Assembly (NCBI GenBank): GCA_963971405.1 | Contig: OZ020493.1 | Location: 2,418,001 to 2,482,000, forward strand | Source of the DNA: Psococerastis gibbosa | Taxonomy: Eukaryota > Arthropoda > Insecta > Psocodea > Psocidae | DNA: 64,000 nucleotides | Reading direction: 5' to 3' | Shown: positions 12,156-23,590 of the stretch, in pieces | How the letters are laid out: each line of letters opens with the position of its first letter | Numbering within the stretch: position 1 is the first letter of the stretch | Position numbers and translations under genes: made by a program | Notes under the pieces: model-generated | The model's input: the letters and a program-made list of their open reading frames with translations, nothing else | Databases searched by the model: none | Told to the model about the DNA's origin: nothing

Positions 12156-12480
12156 TTTTTTTACGGCCACTTGGCTAACCCAATATCAGGCCGAGGTACA
12201 GCACAAACTTAGTTACTCCTAAATCGTGACTACATCGTCCAACTCCCTTATAAGGCATTGCAGGACCGATGATACCCCTAATTCAAGAGCCATCGCCATA
12301 ATGTCCCTTACTTCCGTAACCGAGTACCCCAAACCTTGACGAATGACAACTGTGAGTCTATCCCTCGCGGCTAGAGCCATGCGTGGGCAGTCCCATAAAA
12401 TGATAGGGTTAAATTTCGGATGCCCCACATCCCCTATCCTAGAGCACTGAATTGATCGATGGGATTGCATTTTCTAAAAC
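12138..12480 (-). mobile_element. LINE 3'-end fragment with poly(A) tail
   Basis: The minus strand holds an 83-codon ORF (12470-12219) reading GHPKFNPIILWDCPRMALAA and so on, followed by about 60 bp and then a long A-run (T-run 12138-12163 on the plus strand). A short coding piece running into a poly(A) tail is the mark of a 5'-truncated LINE or a processed copy. I could not place the clade. Confidence 0.5.
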
Positions 12481-12548
12481 GGGTAGACCAATAAATTATA
12501 AAGTAAATATTATCCGATCTTGATGATATTTGGCACAGCAATTAGCGG

Positions 12549-13000
12549 TATTAGATCATTGGCGTAAATTCCCAAAATTTCTAGAGGGGGAACCCAAGAC
12601 TGATTCATTACTCATTCACTTCTGAAGTAGGCCTATGCCTAGTAAATTATATAACTTTTTTATTAATTAAATTTTCTTTTTTAATATGTATGAAACACAT
12701 CATGTACACTAAACTATTCAAGTTCAGTAAAATAAAAACAAAAAATTAGAAAGTAAACTTTTGTTTTTGAAATTTAAAAATGAAAAAAAAAATGCTTTTA
12801 GTCTCCTGATTTTTTTTTTTAATTCTGACACGCTCAGCTACCTAGTCGTCCCATCCTCTACTATAGTATATGCATGACGGCCAAATTTAGTGTTCGCCCA
12901 GTACCGGGGACCGGCCGGGACTAAGTTTTAGTTTTAGGGGGCGGACCTGGCGGGCTCAGCCCCCCCCCCCCAGGACCCCAATTACGCCAATGTATTAGAT
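12549..13000. mobile_element. Non-autonomous hAT-like element with perfect 8-bp target duplication
   Basis: The element at 12557-12992 (436 bp) starts CATTGGCGTAAATT and ends AATTACGCCAATG, an inverted pair with a single indel. It is flanked on both sides by TATTAGAT (12549-12556 and 12993-13000), a perfect 8-bp duplication typical of hAT. It has no coding capacity and contains a C-run near 12960-12970. Confidence 0.85.
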
Positions 13001-13144
13001 TTATCATAAGTTCGTGGGGGGTCTCCACCTATATAACAACTTATGGCTTTTAACCTCAGGCCCAGTCCTTCATGTATACTCTTTTCACCAGGTTTCGGTT
13101 TCGGCTATTCGGTGCCTGCTGAGGTATAATATGTATAATATATA

Positions 13145-13527
13145 TCGCTCATGCACAAGAAAAGTGACAAATTTCAAAAAATTGCAAAATTGAGTTATTT
13201 ATACAAAAATGTCGAGGAAAATATAGTGAATTTTATAAATGTAGTGTTACATATCCAGTTTAATTTGTTTCCATAAGATTGCGTTTTGTCACTGATCCAT
13301 TGCCAAGTTTGACTACTTCGGGTTTGGCAATACTGACATAATTCGGAATGGGCTCCAGGCGTTGACATTGTAATTTCACTTCTCTTTCAAGTAAACTGTC
13401 ACATCTCAAAAGTATCAAGTACCTCGATAGTAATACAAGTAAAAACTAAAAAATGGTCAGAACGAAAATTGGAATTATCTCAAAAGTCAATATTTAGAAA
13501 TGTGTCACTTTTCTCGTGCATGAGCGA
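13145..13527. mobile_element. MITE with about 30-bp TIRs
   Basis: The left end TCGCTCATGCACAAGAAAAG is repeated in inverse at 13497-13527, with one substitution in the first 20 bases. Similarity continues for about 30 bp. Flanks are TA-rich (TATA to the left, TATG to the right), compatible with a TA target site. It is 383 bp long with no ORF, and the superfamily is not resolved. Confidence 0.75.
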
Positions 13528-13529
13528 TA

Positions 13530-14020
13530 TGTATATTATGCATGCTAATAATATTTTGTTCCATTTTTTGTTTTCAATATGCAGTGTAAGTGATTTGATA
13601 ATTTTTAGACATAGAATGTAGTGATGTTTCTGATTTGGTAGGTAGCTAGCGGCTGACAATTATATGTCGAAAATCAAAAGATCGTTTAAAAATGTAAAAA
13701 AGGACTTTTCAACGTTTTTCTAATTTATCGTTTCCAATTATACATGTATATCTAATATAATGTACCTGTATGTACAATAGATCTATCACCTACTACAAAA
13801 GAACAGGTACCTCTTTTATAGCAGTTATAACTGGGGCTGTTTCATGTAGATTCATTCATTCTACTTGTTTGGATATCATAGAGTTTTAACGTTTAACATG
13901 TTGTAATTTTTGAATTGTCTCTACTTACAATAGAATTATTTGGTTGTATATTTGTATGTATATATATTTTGGTTTATCTCATAATTGCTAAAAATCTGTT
14001 GGTAATTGAAAGGTGATGTA
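13530..14020. other. No recognisable gene
   Basis: AT-rich sequence with no domain-bearing ORF, TIR pair or RNA gene that I can see. Confidence 0.4.
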
Positions 14021-14021
14021 A

Positions 14022-14130
14022 TGAGTGGCCATGCTTCGGAGGGCATGTGAAGCAGGCGGTCCCGAGCCTTCCTAGTTGAGTGTAAGAGAGGGCTTTATAG
14101 CCCTAACTCCGCTAGGTTGGTTTAGTCATG
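14022..14130 (+). repeat. tRNA-derived SINE, copy 2 (body only)
   Basis: It contains the body of the same SINE family (TGGCCATGCTTCGGAGGGC, CGGTCCCGAGC, GCTAGGTTGGTTTAG) but lacks the tRNA-like head with the A and B boxes, as expected for a 5'-truncated copy. Confidence 0.65.
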
Positions 14131-14154
14131 GAAACAACAACAAAAAGTCCTTAT

Positions 14155-14650
14155 TTATTGCTTTCCAATTTATACGTAGTACCTATAAGGAAAGCTTTGT
14201 CATGGTCAAAATTTTCGATTCCGAGATTTCAACAGATTTACACGTTTTGAAGTACCAGGAACCCAAAAAAGTGGTTTTAACGAAATGTCTGTCTATCGCT
14301 CTGTCCGCCTGTCTGTCGCTCTGTCTGTTCATCGATTTCTGGGCAAACTACTCTGTTAATTTAATAGAAATTTAGCATGTAGGTTAACGAAAATCATACC
14401 TCGGGACCGTTTCTTTCTACCATCTTTTAAAAAAATAATTTTTTTGCACAAAAATAAATATTTTTTTGGGAAAGCAACCTGTCCGGTTTCGTTACTCAAT
14501 TTAACACCTTAAACATGTCTGAAAGTAGAAATCATCAAAAATTATTTGTTATAGTCATTTTTCCCTAATTTATTTTTTATTTTTTACCCCTTGAAGAAAC
14601 TATCATGGGGCAAGCGACCTCCCGCATTTTATTAATATTAATATCGACTA
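14155..14650. repeat. Interspersed repeat, second copy of the 2.2-2.7 kb family
   Basis: Block 14155-14405 is the reverse complement of about 2500-2700. Block 14420-14650 matches about 2210-2450 in direct orientation. One block is therefore inverted relative to the other between the two loci. The 99-codon ORF here is not supported as a gene. Confidence 0.7.
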
Positions 14651-14714
14651 CAATATATATATATTTAAAATAAATCGTTGGAGCCGATTTTGAGAAATAA
14701 TTTTTTTAAACGTT

Positions 14715-14960
14715 TTTTTGGAGTTTTTTGAGAAAGACGGCGAGCCAACTTACAAATTTGGAAAAAATTGAAAACAAAAATGATCAATTGTTGAAAACCA
14801 GTGGAATGGGGTGTAAAAATAAATAAAGCATCATTGGAGATTTTCCGTCAATGACAAAATCAAATTTGAAGTATAATTGACCAGTGGAATAGCCGCTTTA
14901 GCATTATTCCAATTTGAATTTGAAGGAGCTGTCATATACGGCTTCAAAATAATAATAGGT
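14715..14960 (+). repeat. Diverged relative of the large inverted-repeat arms
   Basis: It shares ordered blocks with the left arm at about 16865-17045: AAGACGGCgaGCcAACTT, a GTGGAAtGGGgTGTAAAAATAAA segment, CGTCAATgACA and gCCGCTTTA. It is a third, older copy of the sequence making up the arms at 16.4-19.9 kb. Confidence 0.5.
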
Positions 14961-15295
14961 AGATTTAATATTTTACAGTAGATAATTAAGTCTAATTAAA
15001 TCATCTGCAATTCTAAAATAAGCTATTGTTGGAAAGCCTATGCTGAGCAGAAGTACAATGCTAGGTCAAATAAAATAAAATATATACAGTATATACCACT
15101 GGCCATTATTAAAATAGCCAGCCAATTGAAGGGGCAGGAAGAAAGTGAGAGTATTGCATGGTGAGGGTATTTAGACCGTCCCTGGTAAAGATGTGACGAG
15201 TTGGACCCTGACGAATTGCACAATGGGCTGACACCAGCGGGACGTCCGACCTTTTTTCTACTTTGTAGGTATTTCACAAGAAAAGCCTGTTTGCA

Positions 15296-15803
15296 ATAGG
15301 GGTCTTCACAGTGTTCTTGTTATCGAGTTATCGAGTTAGATGTGCTATTCAAGTTAAAACACAATCGTGAATGGACCTCGGGAGTGAGTTATCATGCTAT
15401 ATCGACAGAGTTAACAACGTGGTAGTAGTCAGACGTTCGTGGCACGGGTTTAAAGAAAGTGGCAGAACTCAATTCTAGTGCCACATTTATTTATATTTTT
15501 TGTTCATTTTGGTCATTATAATTTTAAGTATTTACGGTAATTGCTTGTGATAATAGATTATACAAATAAATTTAAATACTACAAAATTTTAAACGCGTGT
15601 TTCAAATCAATCGACAAAAACAAATATGGCGGCGGTCAAACCTGAGCTATAGCAAGGTAAATAACACGTTAACCAACTTGGAAGTGGGTTTAGGGTAGCA
15701 CGCTGGTTAGCTGGTTATCGGGTTATCGGTGTGTTAACTTAGCTTGATATAACACACTTAACTAGGTATAACTCGATAACACGAACACTGTGAAGACCCC
15801 TAT
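15296..15803. mobile_element. TIR element of about 508 bp
   Basis: The left end AGGGGTCTTCACAGTGTTC is mirrored at 15785-15803 with one difference, and the inverted match continues through TGTTATCGAGTTAT to about 35 bp. There is no ORF. The flanks are A/T only, so the exact target duplication is ambiguous (TA-like). The interior contains several further short TTATCGAG/CTCGATAA repeats. Confidence 0.75.
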
Positions 15804-16450
15804 AATTTGACCGTCGTGACCATTCTATAGTGTTATATATTCAATGCCATAAGTCACCCTGGGAATTTTTTCAACCTTTGCTTACGGATATTAACAGTGC
15901 GCTTTCCCAGCAGATCAAATTCATTTAGTTTTTGTCGTGTTGGTAGCAATGAGCAAAGAAAAAGGTGACAGAACATTTGCATTATTAATTTATTCTATTT
16001 TGACTCCTGAAAGTAAATTAACTTTTTTCCTAGCTTAACCTTTAACAGAATTGTTGGGAAACAAACCTAAGATGAATAGAAGAAGAATGGAGAACTTTGG
16101 AAATTGAGCCAAATGTAAAAGAATAAACTATAGCCTACGATGAAGACGAATTGGTGACACTGCAGCTCTTTACGTAAATATTATGTTTTTGGATAAAATT
16201 TTAATTTCATAAAGAAATATAAATACTTTACTTAGACAAAAAGTATTATGGGTTATTTCTATAAGTGGGCCGAAAGGCCCAAAATTCGCCCATATGGAAA
16301 ATAAAGAAAATTTTCTTTTATTATTTAAAGTAGCCATTAGTCCAGGAACGTTAGACCAATTTTAAGCAAAACCTCGGAATGAGAGAAAACAAGCTATAAA
16401 CATTTATTACTTATTACTACACCTATGGCGTCATTCCCATTATTTTTCAT
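15804..16450. other. No gene; short dispersed repeat at 16265-16320
   Basis: The segment around GGGCCGAAAGGCCC, then CGCCCATATGGA and AATAAAG...TTTTCT, recurs at about 18016-18070 and, in part, at 61389-61440. Otherwise I see no coding signal. Confidence 0.5.
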
Positions 16451-16454
16451 TGCA

Positions 16455-19400
16455 CGCTTCCTTGGTAAAATATTCATCGATCAAACTGCAAGGCTATTTA
16501 ACATCATCTGGGTCTGTATAATATATATATTAATATTCATGCGCCTACGTTGGCAGTGAATAGACTTATGGCATACTACTGTTTTGTAAGCTTATAATGT
16601 CCTTACTCGATTTGGTCGTTCTCAGAGTTAACATTGCGTTTGACTTCCTGGGGTCATTCTTTTCTTGTATTCTTTCTCTCTTTTTTAAAATGACTTGGAA
16701 TGTCAAAATTTGATGGCACGTCTTCACATCTCAATCGTTTTCGAGAGGACCATCCAGAGTACTTGCAGTCCTCAGGTTCAAAGTGATTTGAACAAAGTCT
16801 GCTGGATTTTGACCGGGTGAACTTTTGTCTTTAAAATATCTTGTAGCTTATATATATAAAGTAAAGACGGCTGGCTAACTTCAAATTGGAAACAATTATT
16901 CACGTATGTTCAATGATTATTATTGAAGACAAGTGGAAAGGGGATGTAAAAATAAAAATTCAACATTTGTCACATTTCTGTCAATTACATTATTGATCTT
17001 TAAGAAAAATTTACAATTGGTATTGCCGCTTTACAATATCAACGTCTTTCTATCTCTACTTTTGATTTGGTCACTTGCATCGTCGTAGGTCGTAATTCGT
17101 GTTAAGGAATGTTTTTGAAAGTGTTAATTAAAACTGGGCATGTAGTCCAGAAAAGTTAGAGCTATAAACTTGCATAAATCTATATTTGGGTGCCCTAAAA
17201 CTTCTCTCAAACCCTACCGATGGTAGGGTGTCCGCGTCTACATACTTTTCCGAGGTCAAAGGTAAAAAATTCCGTTTTATGCGCATTTATTGCAAATATT
17301 CCTATGGGTTTCATGCTATTTGTAGTTATTATAAAATTTGTAGACAATTAAATTGGCTACACTATTTGTTTCAACAAGGTTTTTTTACCTTGTACCATTC
17401 TCGAGATAGAGGACAGAGCGCGCGCAATGTTTAACTATTGTGAGTATCATTCGGTGTCAACCCTAGTCCCGATCAGAAACACACCGTATAAAGTTTATAA
17501 ATTATTGCTAAATATATAATTCTAAATAATTTGTATTTTTAATAACTAATTTATTACGTTTATTTAATATATTTATTTTAAAATTTATATTGGTTTACTT
17601 AAAATATTTTCAATAATTCATCATCTAACTTTATTTAATAATACGCATGCGTAATTTTAAAGTTATTAATGGTAATACTTCCTTTATTTTTTATTCTAAT
17701 CTTATTGATACGAATTACTACCTAATCAAATTAAAATAAAATATATAATTGTTTATGTATTATTATTATATTTTATTAAGTTTCTTACAGTTACACATTT
17801 TCCTACTATTACCATGTTTAATTATTTAATATAGCATTTTGCTTTAATATGCAATCCTCATCCAACTTAATAGTGGTAAAGGAAAAGTGATCGTAGTTAC
17901 GAACCTAGGGTACCTGAAGCGATGCCACATATTTACATCAAAAGCTCACAACTGTCCATACAGGTATACAGCTGATCTGCACATGCAGCATACGGTATAT
18001 GGGTTAATAAATAGGGTGGACCGAAAGGCCCCAAGTGCGCCCATATGGAGAATAAAGACAGTTTTCTATCTTCTCTATCCAAGTTCCTCTCTTCATTTAT
18101 TACATATATAACATTTTGCCTGATACCAATTGTATATTAGGTATATATACAGTAAGCTGGAACTATGGTAGTCTATTCCGACATTATCCTACACTACTGC
18201 ATTTTCCTAACTTGTTGCTTGTATCATTTAACATAGCACTATTGTTGAAAACTGTCTACGATAATAATATATTATTCTTGACCGTGTCATAATGTGAATT
18301 AGTTTTCAGATAATAATTATGATCTTGAACCAACGACCAACGAACATTTTAGTATAACAAACAAAATAATGCATTTTGCAGTTACACAAACAAAATAATG
18401 TTTCAAACAAAAAATAAATTTAAAACATTCCTAAGACTCCCACTTTATTCCTAACGATGAACGAAACTTACCCAACCACTAAGTTTAAGGGGAGCTTATC
18501 TCACTATAAGCCTCTGAGATAACCTCCCCCTATACTTAGTGGCTGGGTAAAGCCCGTTCTTCGGTAAGAACCTTAGAAATTATGCATATAACTCAACGTA
18601 AGAACCAGGTACAAATAAAGTTGGAAGGTATCACCAAACTTTACAATCCCACCTTTTAGAACAGAGAATATTTATGGAATCAACCCCAATTCACAGAATA
18701 AACTTCACAACTAATATTAATATTATATATAAATTATATGACCTTCATACCGACGTAATAGTGATTAGGAGACCTATCTATTTAGTTGCGAACTTGTGAT
18801 ACCTAAAGCAATAAATACTTAACGCTACAGCAGTAGGCTATTTCTCCTTATAGATTTATCTATAATTAATGTTTGTTTTTAAGAGTAAAAACAAGTATGA
18901 CTGCTTTAGTCGTGTTTTTAATCGGGACTACGGTTGACCTCGACTGAAACGTAATAAAATATAATAATAATAATAAATAAACAATTATCTATTTCATTTT
19001 AATTTGGTTAGGAAGTATCAATAAGATTAGAATAAAAAAATAAAAGAAGTATTACCATTAATAACTTTAAAATTATAGTTTAATTATAATATATTATTAT
19101 ATTATTATTATTATATTATTATATATAATATATATTATATTATATATTATAATTATAATAAATTATATTTAAAAAATAGGGCACCCAAATAAAGATTTAT
19201 GCAAGTTTATAGCTCTAATTTTTCTGGACTACATGCCCAGTTATAATTAACACTTTCAAAAGCATTCCTCAACACAAATTACGACCTACGACGATGCAAG
19301 TGACCAAATCAAAAGTAGAGATAGAAAGACGATGATATTGTAAAGCGGCAATTGTAAATTTTTCTTCAAGATCGATAATGTAATTGACTGAAATGTGACA

Positions 19401-19900
19401 AATGTTGAATTTTTATTTTTACATCCCCATTCCACTTGTCTTCAATAATAATTATTGAACATACAATTGTTTCCAATTTGAAGTTGGCCAGCCGTCTTTA
19501 CTTTATATATATAAGCTACAACATATTTTAAAGAGAAAAGTTCACCCGGTCAAAATCCAGCAGACTTTGTTCAAATCACTTCGAACCTGAGGACTGCTAG
19601 TACTCTGGATGGTCCTCTCGAAAACGATTGAGATGTGAAGACGTGCCATCAAATTTTGACATTCCAAGTCATTTTAAAAAAGAGAGAAAGAATACAAGAA
19701 AAGAATGACCCCAGGAAGTCAAACGCAATGTCAACTCTGAGAACGACCAAATCGAGTAAGCTGACAAAACAGTAGTATGCCATAAGTCTATTCACTGCCA
19801 ACGTAGGCGCATGAATATTATATATATTATACAGACCCGGACGATGTTTAATAGCCTTGCAGTTTGATCGATGAATATTTGACCAAGGAAAAGGCATTAA
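16455..19900. repeat. Large inverted repeat (about 0.73-kb arms, 2-kb spacer)
   Basis: The left arm (about 16455-17195) and right arm (about 19176-19895) are reverse complements over nearly their full length. The left arm ends GGGTGCCCT and the right begins AGGGCACCC. Outer ends share CATCGATCAAACTGCAAGGC. Inversion continues inward with 17640-17750 against 18990-19080. The left side carries about 440 bp between 17200 and 17640 that has no partner on the right. No transposase is present. ORFs in the arms are interrupted and different in the two copies. It could be a foldback-type transposon or two inverted copies of one repeat. Confidence 0.8.
18468..18550. repeat. Short hairpin-forming inverted repeat
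   Basis: Arms 18468-18503 and 18515-18550 pair at 32 of 36 positions around an 11-nt loop. The stem begins TTACCCAACCACTAAG. It lies in the spacer of the large inverted repeat. It could be a tiny foldback element or a structured RNA; nothing shows which. Confidence 0.7.
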
Positions 19901-20039
19901 GTGATTGCAGTAAATTCAATAATTCAGTAAATAATTGTATTTGCAGACCGTGGTTAACTTAATTATAATCTGTTTAATTACGTCAGAAATAAGCAGGGCA
20001 TCCTCTGCCCAGGGTGCAAATACGGTTTAAAAACAGAAG

Positions 20040-23000
20040 TCTACCAAAATTCCTCGAGATAAAAATGTTGGTTCAAACCCAAAGGAAACAACTCTGAACT
20101 TCAACGCGGAAAACGTCGTGATTGGAGATTCCCTAGAAAAGGGTTCTTGGCATAGTCTTGGTAAAAGTTCCACGAAAGTAAATTGCCCCCCTGGTCTGAT
20201 GGCTGGTCGGCTAGTAAATGTAATTCAGTGGGCATGAATTAAAACTGCATGTCAAAAAGTTACTACTTCACGTAGGAACAAATGATATTGTGAACCGTCA
20301 GCCGACTAAGTTATTGGCGATATTTGGCAAGTTGTTGACAATGCTTGGACAATTACACCCAATTATAATAATTTTAAGCGGAGTAATTTACAGACATTTG
20401 GTAAGCAGGGCTACGACTAAGAATCTTAACTTGGCTATAGAATGCTGGGCTTAGGGTTTATCAACATGAACGAGGGACACAATGTATATGAAGTTCTGGA
20501 AACCTGACCTGGTAGGGAAAGAAACTACTCGGCTAGTTTTTTTAGGAGAACTCTTTGTATGGAGTTAAAAAACCTGACTACAAGTAAACCAGTGAAATTC
20601 ACATTGATGCACCAAAATATCCAAAGCATTAGAAACAAAAGGAACTTGCTAGGAATGTTCCTGGACGAGGAAGGATAAGATGTAGTTTGTTTGAGTGAAC
20701 ACCATTTAACTCCGGATGAAAGTTTGAATCTGACCGGATATACGCTAGGCAGTATACAATTTCAGCAGACGAAATCGTGCAGTGGGCCATGGAGGAGTGT
20801 GTATATTGCTAAAATCGGACCTTAAATATAAAAATAGAAAAGATATTGCTTCACTAAGCATAGAATGCGATGCCGAAGTCACGGCCATTGATTTGGACAC
20901 CCTGAATATTATATATTATAATATGCATGTATAGACAGCCAAATGGGGACTTAGGGAAGTTCATCGAAGTATTTAGACAAACACTTCAGCTAGCATGTAT
21001 TACAAATCGTACTATTTATGTTGGCGCTGATTTTAATATTAACATTTTGTTGAATACGCATGAGACTGATAACTTTTACAATCTTATCAATAGTTTTGGT
21101 CTTCGCCCCACCATTCTTAAACCCACCCGTGTAATGGTCTCTACAGCCACATGACTAGACAACATAATCACAAATCTGCCATCCACCTTCTTTTCTGCTA
21201 CAGCTTGCTGCATTGGAGTATCCAACCATCTCGGACAGATGCTCTCTACTAAATATAACCACCCCCCGGAAACAATTTCCAGCCTGCCAAAGTGCCAACT
21301 TATCAAGAACTTACAGTAAAAATAACATACGTAGGTTTGAGCCCGCGCTAGAAACATCTCAAATGACCTGGTTTTATAACAACCCTTACAACAACTATGA
21401 TCCCAATATAGGCTTTCACAACTTTCTTTCTGGAATTGCTAGTGCTGTCGACCTGTGTTTCCCCCTAGTCCGTACTCGGCGGAAAGTGAAACCCTTTAGG
21501 TAGTCCGCACAAATAAGGAAAAAATACAGAGAAATCCGTGACCTTAAATAATAGGCCTTGCGAATAAAGATTCAGCCCTGATAGGGATACAGGCTCGCCT
21601 TGCGAGAGAACTTAGGGCCGAATGTGATATGCTTCAGAGATCTGCCATTGCATATAGAATAGCTGCAGCAGACAATGTGTCTAAGGCTTCTTAAAAGGCA
21701 ATAGTAAATTAAATAAAAGGGAAACCAGTACGAGAATTGAAAAAATAGTCCACCAAGGTCGAATCATAACAGACGAGAAAGACAAGGCTGAAGCATTCAA
21801 TGAATATTTTATAAGGGTAATTTCTGATCTCGTCTCTAGTATTACTCCAACTCAGACTACGGCTATGGAATACGTAGGATACATTTTCTTTTAGGCCAGT
21901 CACTGCTCTGATAGTTGAAAGTATAATCCTTTCCTTAAAGACAACTACCTCCTCAGGGTGGGATGGACTCACATCTAAAGTACTAAAGACGGCCTATAAG
22001 CCGCTATTACCACTGCTGGTTACGCTTATTAACCCCTCTCTCAGCTTTGGTACCTTTCCGGACTGTTTTAAACAGGCAATTGTAAAACCAATTTTCAAAA
22101 AGGGTCTGAAAAGTGATCCCTTTAGTTATCGCCCAATCAGCTTACTGCCTACGTTTTCTAAAATAATTGAGAAGGCTGCAAACATACAATTACTAAGCTT
22201 CCTAAAAGGCAATGAGATTCTCTCATTAAGTCAGTTTGGTTTTTGGCAAGGAAAGTCTACCTCAGACGCCATTGTAAACTTATATCAGACAATTATAAGG
22301 CACTTGGAAAATGATCAACTTTCGGCAGGGGTATTCTGTGATCTTAGCAGAGCCTTTGATACTTTAGACCACGATAAGCTTCTGGGGAAACTCGAACATT
22401 ACGGAATTCGTGGAGTGGCCCTAAAATGGTTCCGGAGCTACCTGGAAGGCAGGAAGCAGATGGTTGATGTTGGTCAAAATGGAGAGAAGATCCGACCGGG
22501 GTACCACAGGGCAGCGTGTTAAGCCTACATTATTTATACTATATACAAATGATTATGTTAAAAACCGTAACATGGCCCCTGGTAGACTATCTGTCGGTCT
22601 GTTTGCAGATAACAACTATTTTGCATTGGCTGCACCAACTGCATCCCAGATTGAAACTTGACTGCAACGCCGCTCTTACAATTGCAAGCCAATGGCTGGC
22701 CGCAAATAAACTTTTTTTCAGTCATGGGAAAACCAACTTTGGTAAGTTCAAAATGTTGCATAAGCCTCTTATTTTAGTTCGTCAGATGCAAATAGACGGA
22801 AATAAAATCCGGCCAGCTGAACAAATAGGACTTTTGGGTGTAACCATGGATCCTGCCCCAAACTGGAAGCCCCATCTACAAACCCTGTGTGAAAAGCTTT
22901 CCTCATGCGCGTTCCTTCTGTGGAGTCTCTCATTTCTAGTAAATAGAAACACAATGACGCTAGTCTACTATGGGCTCTTTGAGCCACATCTAAGGTATGG

Positions 23001-23590
23001 AATATTAAATTGGGGGAACTCGATTGACGCAACCAGAGCTTTTATTACACAAAAGCGAAAAAAAAACGAACTATGGGAGGAGTTAGAGACCAGACAGTCT
23101 CTTGTAGGCCGCTATTTAAAAACTTGGAAATCTTAACCATACCGGCCCTCTATATACTGGAGGCTGTTAAATTTGCCACGTTAAGTCCTAACTTCAGGCA
23201 GCGAGACATACACCCCCATTACACAAGAAACAGGGAACAAATAAGCAGGGAGCCATGCCGTCTTACGTTAACGTTAAACTCTCCCGAAGTCATGACTTTA
23301 TAACTGTTTACCGCCCCGCATGAGAGCCTTGGAAGGCAAAGCTTTCAAAAATCCGCTCAGAAAGCAACTGTTGGATACTTGTCCGCAATCTGTAGAATTT
23401 TTTTTGAGAGGCAAGCCTGGCTAAAATACCAATAATACTAACTTACTAACCCACTATTTTGCCAACTAATTGTGATCCTTTTTTTGTTTGCTTGTTTGTT
23501 TATGTTAGGTACATCCTACTTGACGAAGCATAAAACTGGGATTATTCGCCTATATCACAGTTAGCAATAGCAAACTTGTTTTGAACATGA
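20040..23590 (+). mobile_element. CR1-like LINE with SGNH-esterase ORF1 (copy A1), decayed
   Basis: The 5' part (about 20110-20480) encodes an SGNH-hydrolase-like domain in pieces: NVVIGDSLEKGS (GDS block) and LHVGTNDIVNRQP (GTND block), then PIIIILSGVIYRH. Known CR1-clade ORF1 proteins carry such an esterase domain. Next come the endonuclease (LMHQNIQSIRNKRN near 20605, CLSEHHLTPDES near 20690, YRQPNGDL at 20930, VGADFNINIL near 21020, LDNIITNLP near 21157, SNHLGQ near 21222) and the reverse transcriptase (FKQAIVKPIFKKG near 22070, YRPISLLP, GVFCDLSRAFDTLDHDKLL at 22330, GLFADN near 22600 in place of the active FADD). The C-terminal region (MGGVRDQTVSCRPLFKNL) ends near 23310, followed by a 3'UTR shared with copy A2. 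Many stops and a decayed active site make it dead. Confidence 0.85.

Noticed and set aside
19649-19897. 82-codon minus-strand ORF in the large inverted repeat
   Set aside because: The matching arm at 16.5 kb carries stops and frame changes in the same peptide, so it is not a conserved protein.
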